Source: Streptantibioticus cattleyicolor NRRL 8057 = DSM 46488 (GTDB lineage: Bacteria > Actinomycetota > Actinomycetes > Streptomycetales > Streptomycetaceae). From it: a DNA stretch of 64,000 bases. Positions 34,795 through 43,020 of the stretch are shown here, piece by piece; within the stretch, counting starts at the first letter, position 1, and every line of letters starts with the position of its first letter. The notes beneath the pieces are model-generated. The model saw nothing but the letters and a program-made list of their open reading frames with translations. It had not been told where the DNA came from and searched no databases. The translations under genes and the position numbers were made by a program. The stretch covers positions 682,001 through 746,000 of the forward strand of contig NC_017585.1 of assembly GCF_000240165.1 (NCBI RefSeq). Reading direction: 5' to 3'.

Positions 34795-36111
34795 TCAGTC
34801 GGCGAGCAGCTGGTTGGCCCGGGCGACGGCGTTGTCCAGCGCCTGGCGTGAGGTCTCCTTGCCGGTAACCGCCTGCGCGATCTGCTGGGCGAGGTAGGTG
34901 TCCATGGCCGTGGACCACACCGGCGGGGTGAAGTCCACCGCCTTGCGCATGTCCTGGTAGTCGATGGCCGCCGCCTTCGCCTCCGGACCGCCGTTCCCGC
35001 CGGAGTACTTGGGGTCCTTGGCCGCCTCGGCGGTGCCCGGCACGAAGCCCGGGGCGTACGTGATGAAGGCGGCCTGGTTGGCGTTGTCGGTGACGTACCT
35101 GGCGAAGGCCAGCGCCAGCGGGAGGTTCTTGCTCTTCGCCGACACCGACACGCCCTGCACGTTGAGCTTGGGGGTGCCGATCGACGGCGACGGGATCATC
35201 TGCTTGGCCAGTGAGGGGTTGGTCTGCGCCACCGTCTGGATGCCGTTGCCCTGCCCGGTGGTCCAGGCGACGACCTGCTTGAGGAAGAGCGCGTTGTTGC
35301 CCTCGTAGTTCTTGTTGAGCACGTCGGCGGGGAGGTATCCGGCCTGGTACGCCGCGCGGTACTTGTCGAGCATGGCGGCGGCGGCCGGGGTGTTGAAGAC
35401 GAACTTGGTGCCGTCGGCGTTCATCAGCGCGGTGCCGGTGTTGACGATGTCGCCGAGCCCGGGCGCGCTGCTCATCAGGTAGTCCTTGCCGCCGGAGCGG
35501 TCGTGCATCGTCTTCGCCTGGGCGATCAGCTCGTCCAGGGTGGTCGGCGGGTGCTCCGGGTCGAGGCCGTCCTTGAGGAACATCGCCTTGTTCCAGTAGT
35601 TCATGTCGGCCCCCAGGTACCAGGGGAAGCCGTAGGTGCCCTTCAACCTCGGGTAGGTGTACGCCTTCAGCGCGCTGGCCACGTACTCCGAGGTGATCCG
35701 CGGGTCGTTGCGGCCCAGGTCGAGCAGGCCGCCGGTCTTCGCCACCGAATACGCGATGTCGGGCGGCAGGTTGACCACGTCGGGCAGGCTGTGGCCGACG
35801 ACCTGGCTGACCACCTTGTCGGCGTAGCCGTCGCCGGGCTGGTCGACCCAGTTGACGTGGGTGCCCGGGTGTTCCCGCTCGAACGACGAGATCAGCGAGG
35901 TGAAGTACGGGGTGAACGTGGGGTTCTTGAGCGACCAGGTCTGGAACGTGATGGCCCCCTTGAGCGGGGCGTCGGAGGCCACCACGGGGCCGGAGCCGTC
36001 CTTGCCCGCGGTGCCGTCGCCGACCCCGCACCCGGTCGCGGTGACGCCGAGGGCGACGACGGTCGCAGCCGCCGCGAGCGCCCTGTGCCTGCCGATAGGT
36101 CTGCCGAACAT
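34795..36111 (-). CDS. Extracellular solute-binding lipoprotein of a sugar ABC importer
   Basis: Protein of 438 residues. A signal peptide with basic start (MFGRPIGRHRA), hydrophobic core and lipobox-like ATGC near 27 implies a lipid-anchored binding protein. The mature part has the family-1 oligosaccharide-binding layout, with EREHPGTHVNWVDQPGDGYADKV and LPDVVNLPPDIAYSVA near the first hinge, and many aromatic residues suited to sugar stacking (WYLGADMNYWNK). First gene of a leftward operon with two permeases, GH38, an unknown protein and GH13. The LacI operator at 36180-36197 lies about 70 bases upstream. Ligand is probably a mannose-containing oligosaccharide, inferred from the operon. Confidence 0.92.
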   Translation of the reverse strand: MFGRPIGRHRALAAAATVVALGVTATGCGVGDGTAGKDGSGPVVASDAPLKGAITFQTWSLKNPTFTPYFTSLISSFEREHPGTHVNWVDQPGDGYADKVVSQVVGHSLPDVVNLPPDIAYSVAKTGGLLDLGRNDPRITSEYVASALKAYTYPRLKGTYGFPWYLGADMNYWNKAMFLKDGLDPEHPPTTLDELIAQAKTMHDRSGGKDYLMSSAPGLGDIVNTGTALMNADGTKFVFNTPAAAAMLDKYRAAYQAGYLPADVLNKNYEGNNALFLKQVVAWTTGQGNGIQTVAQTNPSLAKQMIPSPSIGTPKLNVQGVSVSAKSKNLPLALAFARYVTDNANQAAFITYAPGFVPGTAEAAKDPKYSGGNGGPEAKAAAIDYQDMRKAVDFTPPVWSTAMDTYLAQQIAQAVTGKETSRQALDNAVARANQLLAD

Positions 36112-36176
36112 GGGGCACCCCTCCTGTCGGAGCCGGAAGGCTCACCGTAGCGCCGCGTCTTTTTTCGAAACCGTAT

Positions 36177-36197
36177 GACTAAAGCGGTTTAGTCGCC
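36177..36197. promoter_or_regulatory. LacI operator between binding-protein and LacI genes
   Basis: GACTAAA-GCGG-TTTAGTC (36177-36194) is an inverted repeat with seven-base arms. The segment TAAAGCGGTTTAGTCGCC (36180-36197) matches the 21655 site in 17 of 18 positions. It sits between divergent starts at 36111 and 36284. Confidence 0.8.
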
Positions 36198-36283
36198 GGG
36201 AACTATGCCCTTACCATGTGCGGGTGTCAAGAGGTCCAACGAGGCACTCTCCACGCTCGATTACTGGGTGGAAGGTTGATGCG

Positions 36284-37312
36284 ATGAGCAGGCCCACGAT
36301 CGGTGACATCGCCGCCCGGTCCGGCGTCTCCAAGGGCGCGGTGTCGTTCGCCCTCAACGGCCGGCCCGGGGTGAGCGACTCGACCCGGGCCCGGATTCTG
36401 CGGGTGGCCGAGCAGATGGGCTGGCGCCCGCACAGCGCGGCCCGGGCGCTCGGTGGCGCCAAGGCCGGCATGGTGGGCCTGGTCTCCGCCCGCCCGGCCC
36501 GCACGCTGGGCGTCGAGCCCTTCTACGCCCAGCTCATCTCCGGCCTCCAGGCGGGGCTCTCCGGCCACGGCGTGGGGCTGCAACTGCTGATCGTGGAGTC
36601 CATCGAGGCGGAGATCGAGACCTACCGCAGATGGCACTCGGAGCACCACGTGGACGGGGTGGTCCTGTTCGACCTGCGCGCCCGCGACCCCCGGGTGGCC
36701 GAACTGGAGCGCTCCGGACTGCCGTGCATCGTGCTGGGCGGGCCGGGCAAGCACGGCTCGCTGCCCAACGTGTGGGCCGACGACCGGGCCGCGATGCTGC
36801 GGATCGTGGAATACCTGGCCGCGCTGGGCCACCGCCGCATCGCGCACGTGGCCGGGCTCCCCGACTTCTGGCACACCCAGCGGCGCACCAGGGCGCTGCG
36901 GGACGCGGCGCGGCGGCTCGGCCTGACCGACGCCACCTCCTCCCCCACCGACTTCAGCGACGCGGAGGGGGCCACCGTCACCCGTACCCTGCTCTCCCGC
37001 CGACCCCGGCCGACCGCGATCGTCTACGACAGCGACATCATGGCGGTGGCCGGGCTCGGGGTGGCGATCGAGATGGGGCTCTCGGTCCCCGGCGACCTGT
37101 CGATCGTGGCCTTCGACGACTCGGTGCTCGCCCGGCTGATGCACCCCTCGCTGACCGCGCTGACCAGGGACACCTTCGCGCTGGGCGAGCTGCTGGCGGC
37201 GGCCGTGCTGGAGGCGGTGGCCGGCGGTCCGGCGCAACGCAGCGTGCAGGCGCCCACCCCGGAACTGGTGGCCCGGGAGAGCACGGCGCCACCGCGTGAG
37301 GTGGCGAGCTAA
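36284..37312 (+). CDS. LacI-family transcriptional repressor
   Basis: Protein of 342 residues. A LacI HTH occupies residues 5-26 (IGDIAARSGVSKGAVSFALN, then GRPGV), followed by a hinge (AARALGG) and a type-1 periplasmic-like effector domain. Closely related to the LacI protein at 20482-21579, including the SFALN-RPGVS recognition region, which explains the shared operator. ATG 36284 follows GGAAGG. Divergent from the binding-protein operon; with its paralog it brackets the glycan locus. The two may bind as homodimers to the same sites, or respond to different sugars. Confidence 0.92.
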   Translation: MSRPTIGDIAARSGVSKGAVSFALNGRPGVSDSTRARILRVAEQMGWRPHSAARALGGAKAGMVGLVSARPARTLGVEPFYAQLISGLQAGLSGHGVGLQLLIVESIEAEIETYRRWHSEHHVDGVVLFDLRARDPRVAELERSGLPCIVLGGPGKHGSLPNVWADDRAAMLRIVEYLAALGHRRIAHVAGLPDFWHTQRRTRALRDAARRLGLTDATSSPTDFSDAEGATVTRTLLSRRPRPTAIVYDSDIMAVAGLGVAIEMGLSVPGDLSIVAFDDSVLARLMHPSLTALTRDTFALGELLAAAVLEAVAGGPAQRSVQAPTPELVARESTAPPREVAS

Positions 37313-37357
37313 ATCGGTCAAGTAGCCGCCCGCGCCGCCGAGTCGTGTCGCGACGCC

Positions 37358-37386
37358 TTGACAGCGCCGGGCGGGCGGAGCATAGT
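37358..37386 (+). promoter_or_regulatory. Promoter of the GH18 gene
   Basis: TTGACA (37358-37363), a 17-base spacer and CATAGT (37381-37386) form a vegetative-type promoter. Transcription would begin near 37393 and leave an untranslated leader of about 240 bases. The rest of the 37313-37636 gap shows no gene. Confidence 0.55.
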
Positions 37387-37636
37387 CCGGCGATCAGAGC
37401 GCCGCGCGGTACGGGTGTTGTCGCGTCAGGGCGCCGCTCGCCGAACGAAGACACCGGGCGGGCGGCGGCCCGTTCCGTACCGCGGACCACATCGCACCGA
37501 CCGCACCACGCGACCGGTGCCGCCCCGTCGGCGCCCGGGTATCCGTCATCGGCACCGGCTCCGCAACCGCTCCGTCCGTCCCGCCCGGCCGCGGCACGTC
37601 CCGTCCCGGCCGGCTTCCGATCCCCGGAGGCATCCC

Positions 37637-38566
37637 ATGCCGATCGCTCCAGGCCGACCGCGGGCGCTGCTGCCCGCCGTGCTGGCCGCCGTGCTGGCGT
37701 GCGTCTTCGCCGTCACCGGCACCGCCCGCGCGTCCGCGGCCACCGCCCGCCACGTCGTCGCCTACTACCAGACCCAGTACGTCACCAACGCCGACGGCAG
37801 CCAGACCTACGTCTCCCCACGCCCGCTCGGCGGCACCGCCACCGACATCGAGCTGGCCGCCTTCCACCTCAACGGCGACGGCACCATCCACCTCAACGAC
37901 GACCCGCCGTCCGCCGCCAAGTTCACCACCATGTGGTCCGACCTGGCCGCCCTGCAACGCTCCGGCACCCGGGTGGAGGCCATGCTGGGCGGCGCCGCCC
38001 AGGGTTCCTACGCCAACCTGCACGCCAACTTCGGCAAGTACTACGGCCTGCTCCGCACCACCCTGCGCACCTACCACCTGAACGGCATCGACCTCGACAT
38101 CGAGGAGTCGTTCTCCCTCGCCGACACCAAGCACCTGATCTCGCAACTGCGCGCCGACTTCGGCAGCGGCTTCGTCATCACCCTGGCCCCGGTCGCCACC
38201 GACCTGGCCGGCTCCTCCGCCTTCTCCGGCGGCTTCAGCTACGCCTCCCTCGAACAGCAGGCGGGCTCCCAGATCAACTGGTACAATGCCCAGTTCTACT
38301 GCGGCTGGGGCGACCTGAGCGATACCTCCTCCTACGACGACGTCGTCGCGGCCGGCTTCTCCGCCAGCCGCGTCGTCGCCGGCACCGTCACCAACCCCGA
38401 CAACTGCTCCGGCTACGTCTCCCCCGACCAACTCACCTCCACCATCACCTCCCTCGTCTCCTCCTACCCCGACTTCGCCGGCGTCGCCGGCTGGGAATAC
38501 TTCAACTCCCTCGGCCCCTCCGGCCCGGCGAGCTGGTTCCAGTCGGTGAAGAACGCCATGTCGTAA
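37637..38566 (+). CDS. Secreted GH18 glycosidase (chitinase/endo-beta-N-acetylglucosaminidase type)
   Basis: Protein of 309 residues with a Sec signal peptide (hydrophobic core 10-28, cleavage after ASA near 34) and a single GH18 barrel. The catalytic strand reads NGIDLDIEE with D152, D154 and E156 as the D-x-D-x-E triad; E156 is the acid. The substrate-assisting layout implies an N-acetylglucosamine-containing substrate. There is no chitin-binding domain, and the size is close to single-domain endo-beta-N-acetylglucosaminidases that cut high-mannose N-glycans, which fits the mannosidase locus next door; a small chitinase is the alternative. ATG 37637 has GGAGG seven bases upstream. The longer in-frame reading upstream is rejected because the signal peptide would be internal. 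Confidence 0.87.
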   Translation: MPIAPGRPRALLPAVLAAVLACVFAVTGTARASAATARHVVAYYQTQYVTNADGSQTYVSPRPLGGTATDIELAAFHLNGDGTIHLNDDPPSAAKFTTMWSDLAALQRSGTRVEAMLGGAAQGSYANLHANFGKYYGLLRTTLRTYHLNGIDLDIEESFSLADTKHLISQLRADFGSGFVITLAPVATDLAGSSAFSGGFSYASLEQQAGSQINWYNAQFYCGWGDLSDTSSYDDVVAAGFSASRVVAGTVTNPDNCSGYVSPDQLTSTITSLVSSYPDFAGVAGWEYFNSLGPSGPASWFQSVKNAMS

Positions 38567-38582
38567 CGCCCGATCCCTGCCG

Positions 38583-38633
38583 CCCCGACGCCCCGGGACC
38601 GGCCGGTGAGGTCCGGTTCCCGGGGGGTCGGGG
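38583..38633 (+). terminator. Hairpin after the GH18 gene
   Basis: The arm at 38583-38602 (CCCCGACGCCCCGGGACCGG) pairs with 38613-38633 with one bulge and one mismatch. It begins 17 bases after the stop. Confidence 0.65.
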
Positions 38634-38822
38634 CGGTCGGCGCGCCCGGTCTACGCACGTTCCCGTCGCGCGGCGATCCCGGGAATCCGGTTCCGGGTAC
38701 GTCGTCCGTAGACTCCAGGGACTACGCGCCGACCTCGGCCCCACCAGCGGTGACGAACGGGTCGCCGAACTGACCGCCGGGATCGGGTCGTTGACCACCA
38801 CGGCGTGATGAGAGGTGCACGC

Positions 38823-39188
38823 ATGTCGCAGACCACCGGTGCGCGGTTGTTCCGGGAGGCGTGGATCGCGGGTGTCCGGGCGCATTTTCCGGGTGAGCCG
38901 AAACCCGGTTACGTCACGCCGTGGGAGGAGACGCCGGAGTGGGAACGTGAGGCCGCCGGGGCGGTGTACGAACAGGTCCGGCAGTTCCTCGACCTCAGTG
39001 GCGGGCACGCCGCGCGGCTCAGCCGTGAGCAGAAGGGCCGGTTCGTGGCGGTCTGCTGGACGGCCCAGATGTACAAGCACTTCGAGGACCCCAAGCCCGC
39101 GTACGTGGCCGACTGGCCCGACCTGCCGGGGTGGCAGCGGGAGACCGACACCGACATCTTCGAGGCGATCGAGAAGCACCACGTGTAG
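38823..39188 (+). CDS. Small conserved hypothetical protein
   Basis: Soluble protein of 121 residues, rich in Trp and acidic residues, with repeated short motifs KPGYVTPWEETPEWERE (27-43) and KPAYVADWPDLPGWQRE (94-110). These look like two copies of a K-P-x-Y-V-x-x-W-x-x-x-P-x-W-x-R/E-E element about 67 residues apart, separated by a helical stretch. The start ATG 38823 has a GAGAGGTG site. I do not recognise the family; the repeated element suggests an internal duplication. Neighbours give no clue. Confidence 0.7.
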   Translation: MSQTTGARLFREAWIAGVRAHFPGEPKPGYVTPWEETPEWEREAAGAVYEQVRQFLDLSGGHAARLSREQKGRFVAVCWTAQMYKHFEDPKPAYVADWPDLPGWQRETDTDIFEAIEKHHV

Positions 39189-39224
39189 GACCGGGCATTC
39201 CGGCCCCCCGGTAGGGTGACCGCC

Positions 39225-39552
39225 ATGGCAGCGGGGTGGCGGTACGTCGTCGTGCCGGTGGTGTTGCTGGTCGCGGGGGTGGGGCTGGAGTTCGCGGCGG
39301 GGCCGGGGAGCGGGGGCCGGGTCTTCACGTACGAGAGGAAGATCGACGGCAGGCTGTACGTGCGGGCGGGTGGGTGGGTCGGACGGCGGGACGCGGGTGG
39401 TGTACGACCCGGCCGGTCCGGACGACGCGGCGGGACTGTGGCATCTGCTGGCGCTGCGGTGGCTCGGGCTCACGATTGCGCTCGGGCTGCTGGGCGTCGG
39501 TGCGGCGGGGCTGGTGGCGCGGCTGCCGTTCCGCGCGGCGTCCCGGGCGTGA
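39225..39552 (+). pseudogene. Small two-span membrane protein interrupted by a frameshift
   Basis: The first frame (start ATG 39225) encodes a membrane helix (YVVVPVVLLVAGVGLEFAA) and KIDGRLYVRAGG. A frame one base later then reads GGTRVVYDPAGPDDAAGLWH and a second helix LGLTIALGLLGVGAAGLVA, ending at 39552. Joining them near 39365-39380, in the repeated GGGTGGGTGGG stretch, would give a coherent 109-residue protein. One extra base is the simplest cause. A perfect 30-base palindrome follows the stop. Family unknown. Confidence 0.6.
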
Positions 39553-39555
39553 GGG

Positions 39556-39585
39556 GCGGACGGAACCCGGCCGGGTTCCGTCCGC
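39556..39585. terminator. Perfect 30-base palindrome
   Basis: Bases 39556-39570 are the exact reverse complement of 39571-39585. It lies between the convergent stops at 39552 and 39594; a bidirectional terminator. Confidence 0.8.
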
Positions 39586-39593
39586 GGGGGCGG

Positions 39594-39965
39594 TCAGGCC
39601 CAGCGGTGGGAACGGATCTTGTAGCTGCCGGTCAGGTTGCCCCGGCCGTTGGGCCCGGTGCTGCCGACGCGGTCGCGGAAGTTGGTGGACAGGAAGTATT
39701 CCCGCTTCCGCGGACCGTTGTTGAAGACGGAGCGCACGTTGGCGCTGGGCGCCCACGGGCACTTGACGTAGGTGTCGTAGGTCCGCGCCTCCTTCCACTT
39801 GCAGATGGAGCCCTCGCCGTTGACCCAGGAGAACTCGCAGAAGTAGCCCTCCGGGCAGCGGTCGTAGCCGCTGGTCGCGGGGGTCGCCGAAGCGGCCGGC
39901 GCCACCCCGGTGGCCAGCAGCGCGGTGGCGCCGAACGCCACCATGGCCGCACGCAGGATACGCAT
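39594..39965 (-). CDS. Secreted peptidase inhibitor, family I36
   Basis: Protein of 123 residues with a signal peptide (MRILRAAMVAFGATALLATG, cleavage near ASA at 27). The mature domain carries cysteines in RCPEGYFCEFSW, ICKWKE and VKCPW, the pattern of the beta/gamma-crystallin-like I36 inhibitors such as SMI of Streptomyces. Members inhibit secreted metalloproteases or are general secreted small domains. Start ATG 39965 with a GAGGGACGACC region upstream. Inhibitory activity is assumed from the family only. Confidence 0.83.
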   Translation of the reverse strand: MRILRAAMVAFGATALLATGVAPAASATPATSGYDRCPEGYFCEFSWVNGEGSICKWKEARTYDTYVKCPWAPSANVRSVFNNGPRKREYFLSTNFRDRVGSTGPNGRGNLTGSYKIRSHRWA

Positions 39966-40207
39966 GGTCGTCCCTCCTCACATGTCCTGCTTGTCTGACT
40001 ACTGTGAGTGATGCGGCGAGGAGAGAGGGGCGAAACATCCCGATACGTCGGCACCGTCGATCCGGCCTCGCCGCCAACAGGGCATATGCCAGTGAAATGG
40101 GCGTACGTCGCCGCCGAGTTGGCCGGATGGTCGTCCTTCGTGTGGGTGAGCTGGGGGTTCGGGCGTACGGAGGGCGCGTCGTGCGGCGGACGGGGCAGGA
40201 TGGTGCG

Positions 40208-40969
40208 ATGACCGACCTCTCCCGCGCCCGTTCGTTCGACCGGGCCGCCGCGCGGTACGCGGCGAGCCGCCCCTCGTACCCCTCCGCCGTGTTGGACGCC
40301 GTCGAGGCGGACGCCGGGCGTCCGCTCGCGGGGGCCAGGGTCGCCGACGTGGGGGCCGGGACCGGGATCGCCACCGCCCTGTTGCGCGAGCGCGGCGCCG
40401 ACGTGGTGGCCGTGGAGCCCGGCGCCGGGATGGCGACGCAGTTCCGGGCGGCCCTCCCCGGGCTGCCGGTGGTACGCGGCGACGGCAACGCGCTGCCCAT
40501 GACCGGCGGTTCGCTCGACCTGATCACCTACGCGCAGTCGTGGCAGTGGACCGACACCACGCGTTCCGTACCGGAGGCGCTGCGCGTCCTGCGTCCGGAC
40601 GGCGCCCTCGCGGTGTGGTGGAACACGCAGGCGTCCGACGCCCCGTGGATCGCCGAGCAGCACCGGCGCGTCGCGGAGCACTGCGGGGTGGAACCGCCGG
40701 CCCGGGAACGCCCCGACGACGCCGAGGCCGTCCGGCTGGCCGGCCTCGACGGGCTGCGCGTGGTCCGCCACCGCATCCCCTGGAGCCGTACCGTCCCCCT
40801 CGACACCCACCTGGCCAACCTCGGCAGCCGCTCGGCGTTCCTGGTGCTGGACGAGGGACGCAACCGTGCCTTCTTCGCCGCCGAACGGGAGCGGCTGCGG
40901 GCGGTGTTCCCGGACGGGAGGGTGGAGGAGCGGTACGTGGTCGATCTGCTGGTGGCCCGCGGGGCGTGA
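40208..40969 (+). CDS. Class I SAM-dependent methyltransferase
   Basis: Protein of 253 residues of the UbiE/methyltransferase-11 type. It begins with FDRAAARYAASRPSYP, a family N-terminus, followed by motif I VADVGAGTGIATALL (about 45-59) and the motif II acidic residue in VVAVEPGAGM. LRPDGALAVWWN is the post-III strand. Substrate is probably a small molecule. The start ATG 40208 has a GGCAGGATGGTGCG leader; the frame is open upstream, but no better start with a ribosome site exists. It converges with the response regulator gene, five bases apart. Confidence 0.85.
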   Translation: MTDLSRARSFDRAAARYAASRPSYPSAVLDAVEADAGRPLAGARVADVGAGTGIATALLRERGADVVAVEPGAGMATQFRAALPGLPVVRGDGNALPMTGGSLDLITYAQSWQWTDTTRSVPEALRVLRPDGALAVWWNTQASDAPWIAEQHRRVAEHCGVEPPARERPDDAEAVRLAGLDGLRVVRHRIPWSRTVPLDTHLANLGSRSAFLVLDEGRNRAFFAAERERLRAVFPDGRVEERYVVDLLVARGA

Positions 40970-40973
40970 CGTT

Positions 40974-41645
40974 TCACCGCCGCTCGCCGGCAGGTCCGTC
41001 ATCGGCGATCCCCGCGTCGTGGGCGAGCAGCCCGGCCTGGGTGCGGTTGACGCACCCCAGCTTGTCGAGCGTGCGGGAGACGTAGCCCTTGACCGTGGCC
41101 TCGGAGAGGAACAGCCGGGCGGCGATCTGCGCGTTGGACAGCCCCGCCCCGAGTCCGGCCAGCACCTGGACCTCCCGTTCGGTCAGCGTGCCGACCAGTT
41201 CGCGGGCCCGGTCGCGGGCGGTGAGGCCGTCCGTCGACGCCGCGACGAGCCGACGGGCGGCCGACGGCGACAGGACGGTGTGGCCCTGGGCCGCCGTCCG
41301 CACCAGCCCGATCAGCTCTTCCGGCGGGGTGGACTTGACCAGGAACCCGGTGGCGCCTGCCCGCAGCGCGCGCAGCACGTACTGGTCGGCGTCGAACGTC
41401 GTCAGCACCACGATGCGCGGCGGGTCCGCGAGCGCCGTGATGCGTTCGATGGCGGCGAGCCCGTCCATGCCCGGCATCCGCAGGTCCATCAGGACGACGT
41501 CCGGGCGGCTGCGCAGGACCGCCTCGACGCCGGCCGCCCCGTCGTGCGCCTCGCCGACCACCTCGATGTCCTCGGCCGAACCGAGAATGGTCCGCAGGAA
41601 CACGCAGACCATGGGCTCGTCGTCCACCACCACGACCCGTGCCAT
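40974..41645 (-). CDS. NarL/LuxR-family response regulator
   Basis: Protein of 223 residues. The receiver domain (1-120) has acidic residues at VVDDE, phospho-acceptor D54 in VVLMDLRMPG and the conserved Lys in LVKS; a LuxR HTH lies at about 158-210 (LTEREVQVLAGLGAGLSNAQ). Typical length. ATG 41645 is used; GTG 41651, which overlaps the kinase stop, is equally possible. It follows the histidine kinase gene in a two-gene operon and probably controls the divergent ABC exporter. Confidence 0.93.
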   Translation of the reverse strand: MARVVVVDDEPMVCVFLRTILGSAEDIEVVGEAHDGAAGVEAVLRSRPDVVLMDLRMPGMDGLAAIERITALADPPRIVVLTTFDADQYVLRALRAGATGFLVKSTPPEELIGLVRTAAQGHTVLSPSAARRLVAASTDGLTARDRARELVGTLTEREVQVLAGLGAGLSNAQIAARLFLSEATVKGYVSRTLDKLGCVNRTQAGLLAHDAGIADDGPAGERR

Positions 41646-41647
41646 GC

Positions 41648-42841
41648 TCACCCCACCGGTTCCACGGTCGGTACGTACGCGGGCAGCGTCGCCTCGACGC
41701 GGAACCCGCCGTCCGGGCCGGGTCCGGCGCGCAGCGTGCCGTGCAACAGCTCGATGCGGTGGCGCAGATGGGCCAGGCCGAGGCCGGATCCGGTGCCGGC
41801 GAGGGCGCCGGGTCCGCCGGTCGGCGCGGTGTTGCGCACCGTGAGCCGTATCCGCGCCGGGTCGTACTCGACCCGTACGGTGACCCGCGCGCCGGGCGCG
41901 TGCTTGCGCACGTTGGTCAGCGCCTCGCGCAGCACGCGGTAGGCGGTGCGGCCGACCACCGGTGAGGCGAGCGCCGGGTCGCCCACCTCGGTCAGTTCGG
42001 TCGGGACGCCTACGGCGGCGGACTCGGCGACGAGGTCCGCGAAGCCCGCGACCGAGGGCGTGCGGTCGCCGTCCGGGGCGGCGCGCAGGATGCCGACGAG
42101 GTCCCGGAGTTCGTCGAGGGCCTGGCAGCCGGCGGCGCGCAGTTCCTCCGCGGCCTGCCGGGTCGCCTCGTCCCCGGCCGTCACCCGCAGGGCTCCGGCC
42201 TGGAGCACCATCAGGCTCACCCGGTGGGTGACCACGTCGTGCATCTCGCCGGCCAGCCGGGCGCGTTCCTCGGCGCGGGCCTGTTCGGCGAGGAGATGGC
42301 GTTCGCGTTCGGCCCGTTCGGCCCGTTCGACCAGCGCCTGGACGAGTCGGCGGCGGGCGTCGAAGTAGAGCGCCAGCAGCGGGCCGAGGGCGGTGCGCAG
42401 CAGCCCGACCGTCATGACGCTGACCGACGGGTCCCACGGCCGCATGACGACCAGGGTGCACACGGCCAGGGTGGCGAAGGCGGCCGCGCGGTGGCGCCGG
42501 TGGTACAGCGGGGCGTAGGCCGCAGGCACGGTCGAGGCGGGCGCCCACATGGTCCCCGGGTGCGCCGGGGTCAGCGCGCCCCCCGGTGTGATCAGCAGCG
42601 TCAGCACGAGGGTGAACGCGCCGAGCACGCCGACCACGGTGATCGGCACGACACGGCGCAGCGCCAGCGAGGCGCAGGCCACCGCCTGTCCGCCCAGCAG
42701 GGCCCAGGCGAGCGGGCCCGGGTGCCGCGGCCACCAGCTGCCGCCGACCAGCGTGACACCGGTGTCGAGCAGCACGAAGGTGACCGCGAACGCCACGTCC
42801 ACCGCGATCGGGTGCCGGCGGTGCCACGGTCCATCGGTCAT
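41648..42841 (-). CDS. Sensor histidine kinase (HisKA_3/NarL-partner type)
   Basis: Protein of 397 residues with about five N-terminal membrane spans (20-170), a dimerisation/phospho-acceptor helix with GEMHDVVTHRVSLMVLQAGA, and a C-terminal ATPase with TVRNTAP and GTGSGLGLAHLRHRIELLHG. It lacks a large extracellular domain, like kinases that sense membrane or drug stress. It starts at 42841 and ends where the regulator gene begins. Divergent from an ABC-2 exporter across a 179-base gap, a common arrangement in drug-response modules. Confidence 0.93.
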   Translation of the reverse strand: MTDGPWHRRHPIAVDVAFAVTFVLLDTGVTLVGGSWWPRHPGPLAWALLGGQAVACASLALRRVVPITVVGVLGAFTLVLTLLITPGGALTPAHPGTMWAPASTVPAAYAPLYHRRHRAAAFATLAVCTLVVMRPWDPSVSVMTVGLLRTALGPLLALYFDARRRLVQALVERAERAERERHLLAEQARAEERARLAGEMHDVVTHRVSLMVLQAGALRVTAGDEATRQAAEELRAAGCQALDELRDLVGILRAAPDGDRTPSVAGFADLVAESAAVGVPTELTEVGDPALASPVVGRTAYRVLREALTNVRKHAPGARVTVRVEYDPARIRLTVRNTAPTGGPGALAGTGSGLGLAHLRHRIELLHGTLRAGPGPDGGFRVEATLPAYVPTVEPVG

Positions 42842-43020
42842 GCGGCATACCGTAGGCCACCCGCGTCGCCGCTCCGCCCGCCCGGCCGGGATCGCCGACC
42901 TCCGTTCCGGGCGGACCCTACGAAAGTCGTATGCCGCCGGGGCGTCACCGGCCTTTCGTCGTCCCCGGAGCCGACCGCCCGCTCTGCCGCACGCCGGACC
43001 GGCTGCCGTGGAATGCGGGC

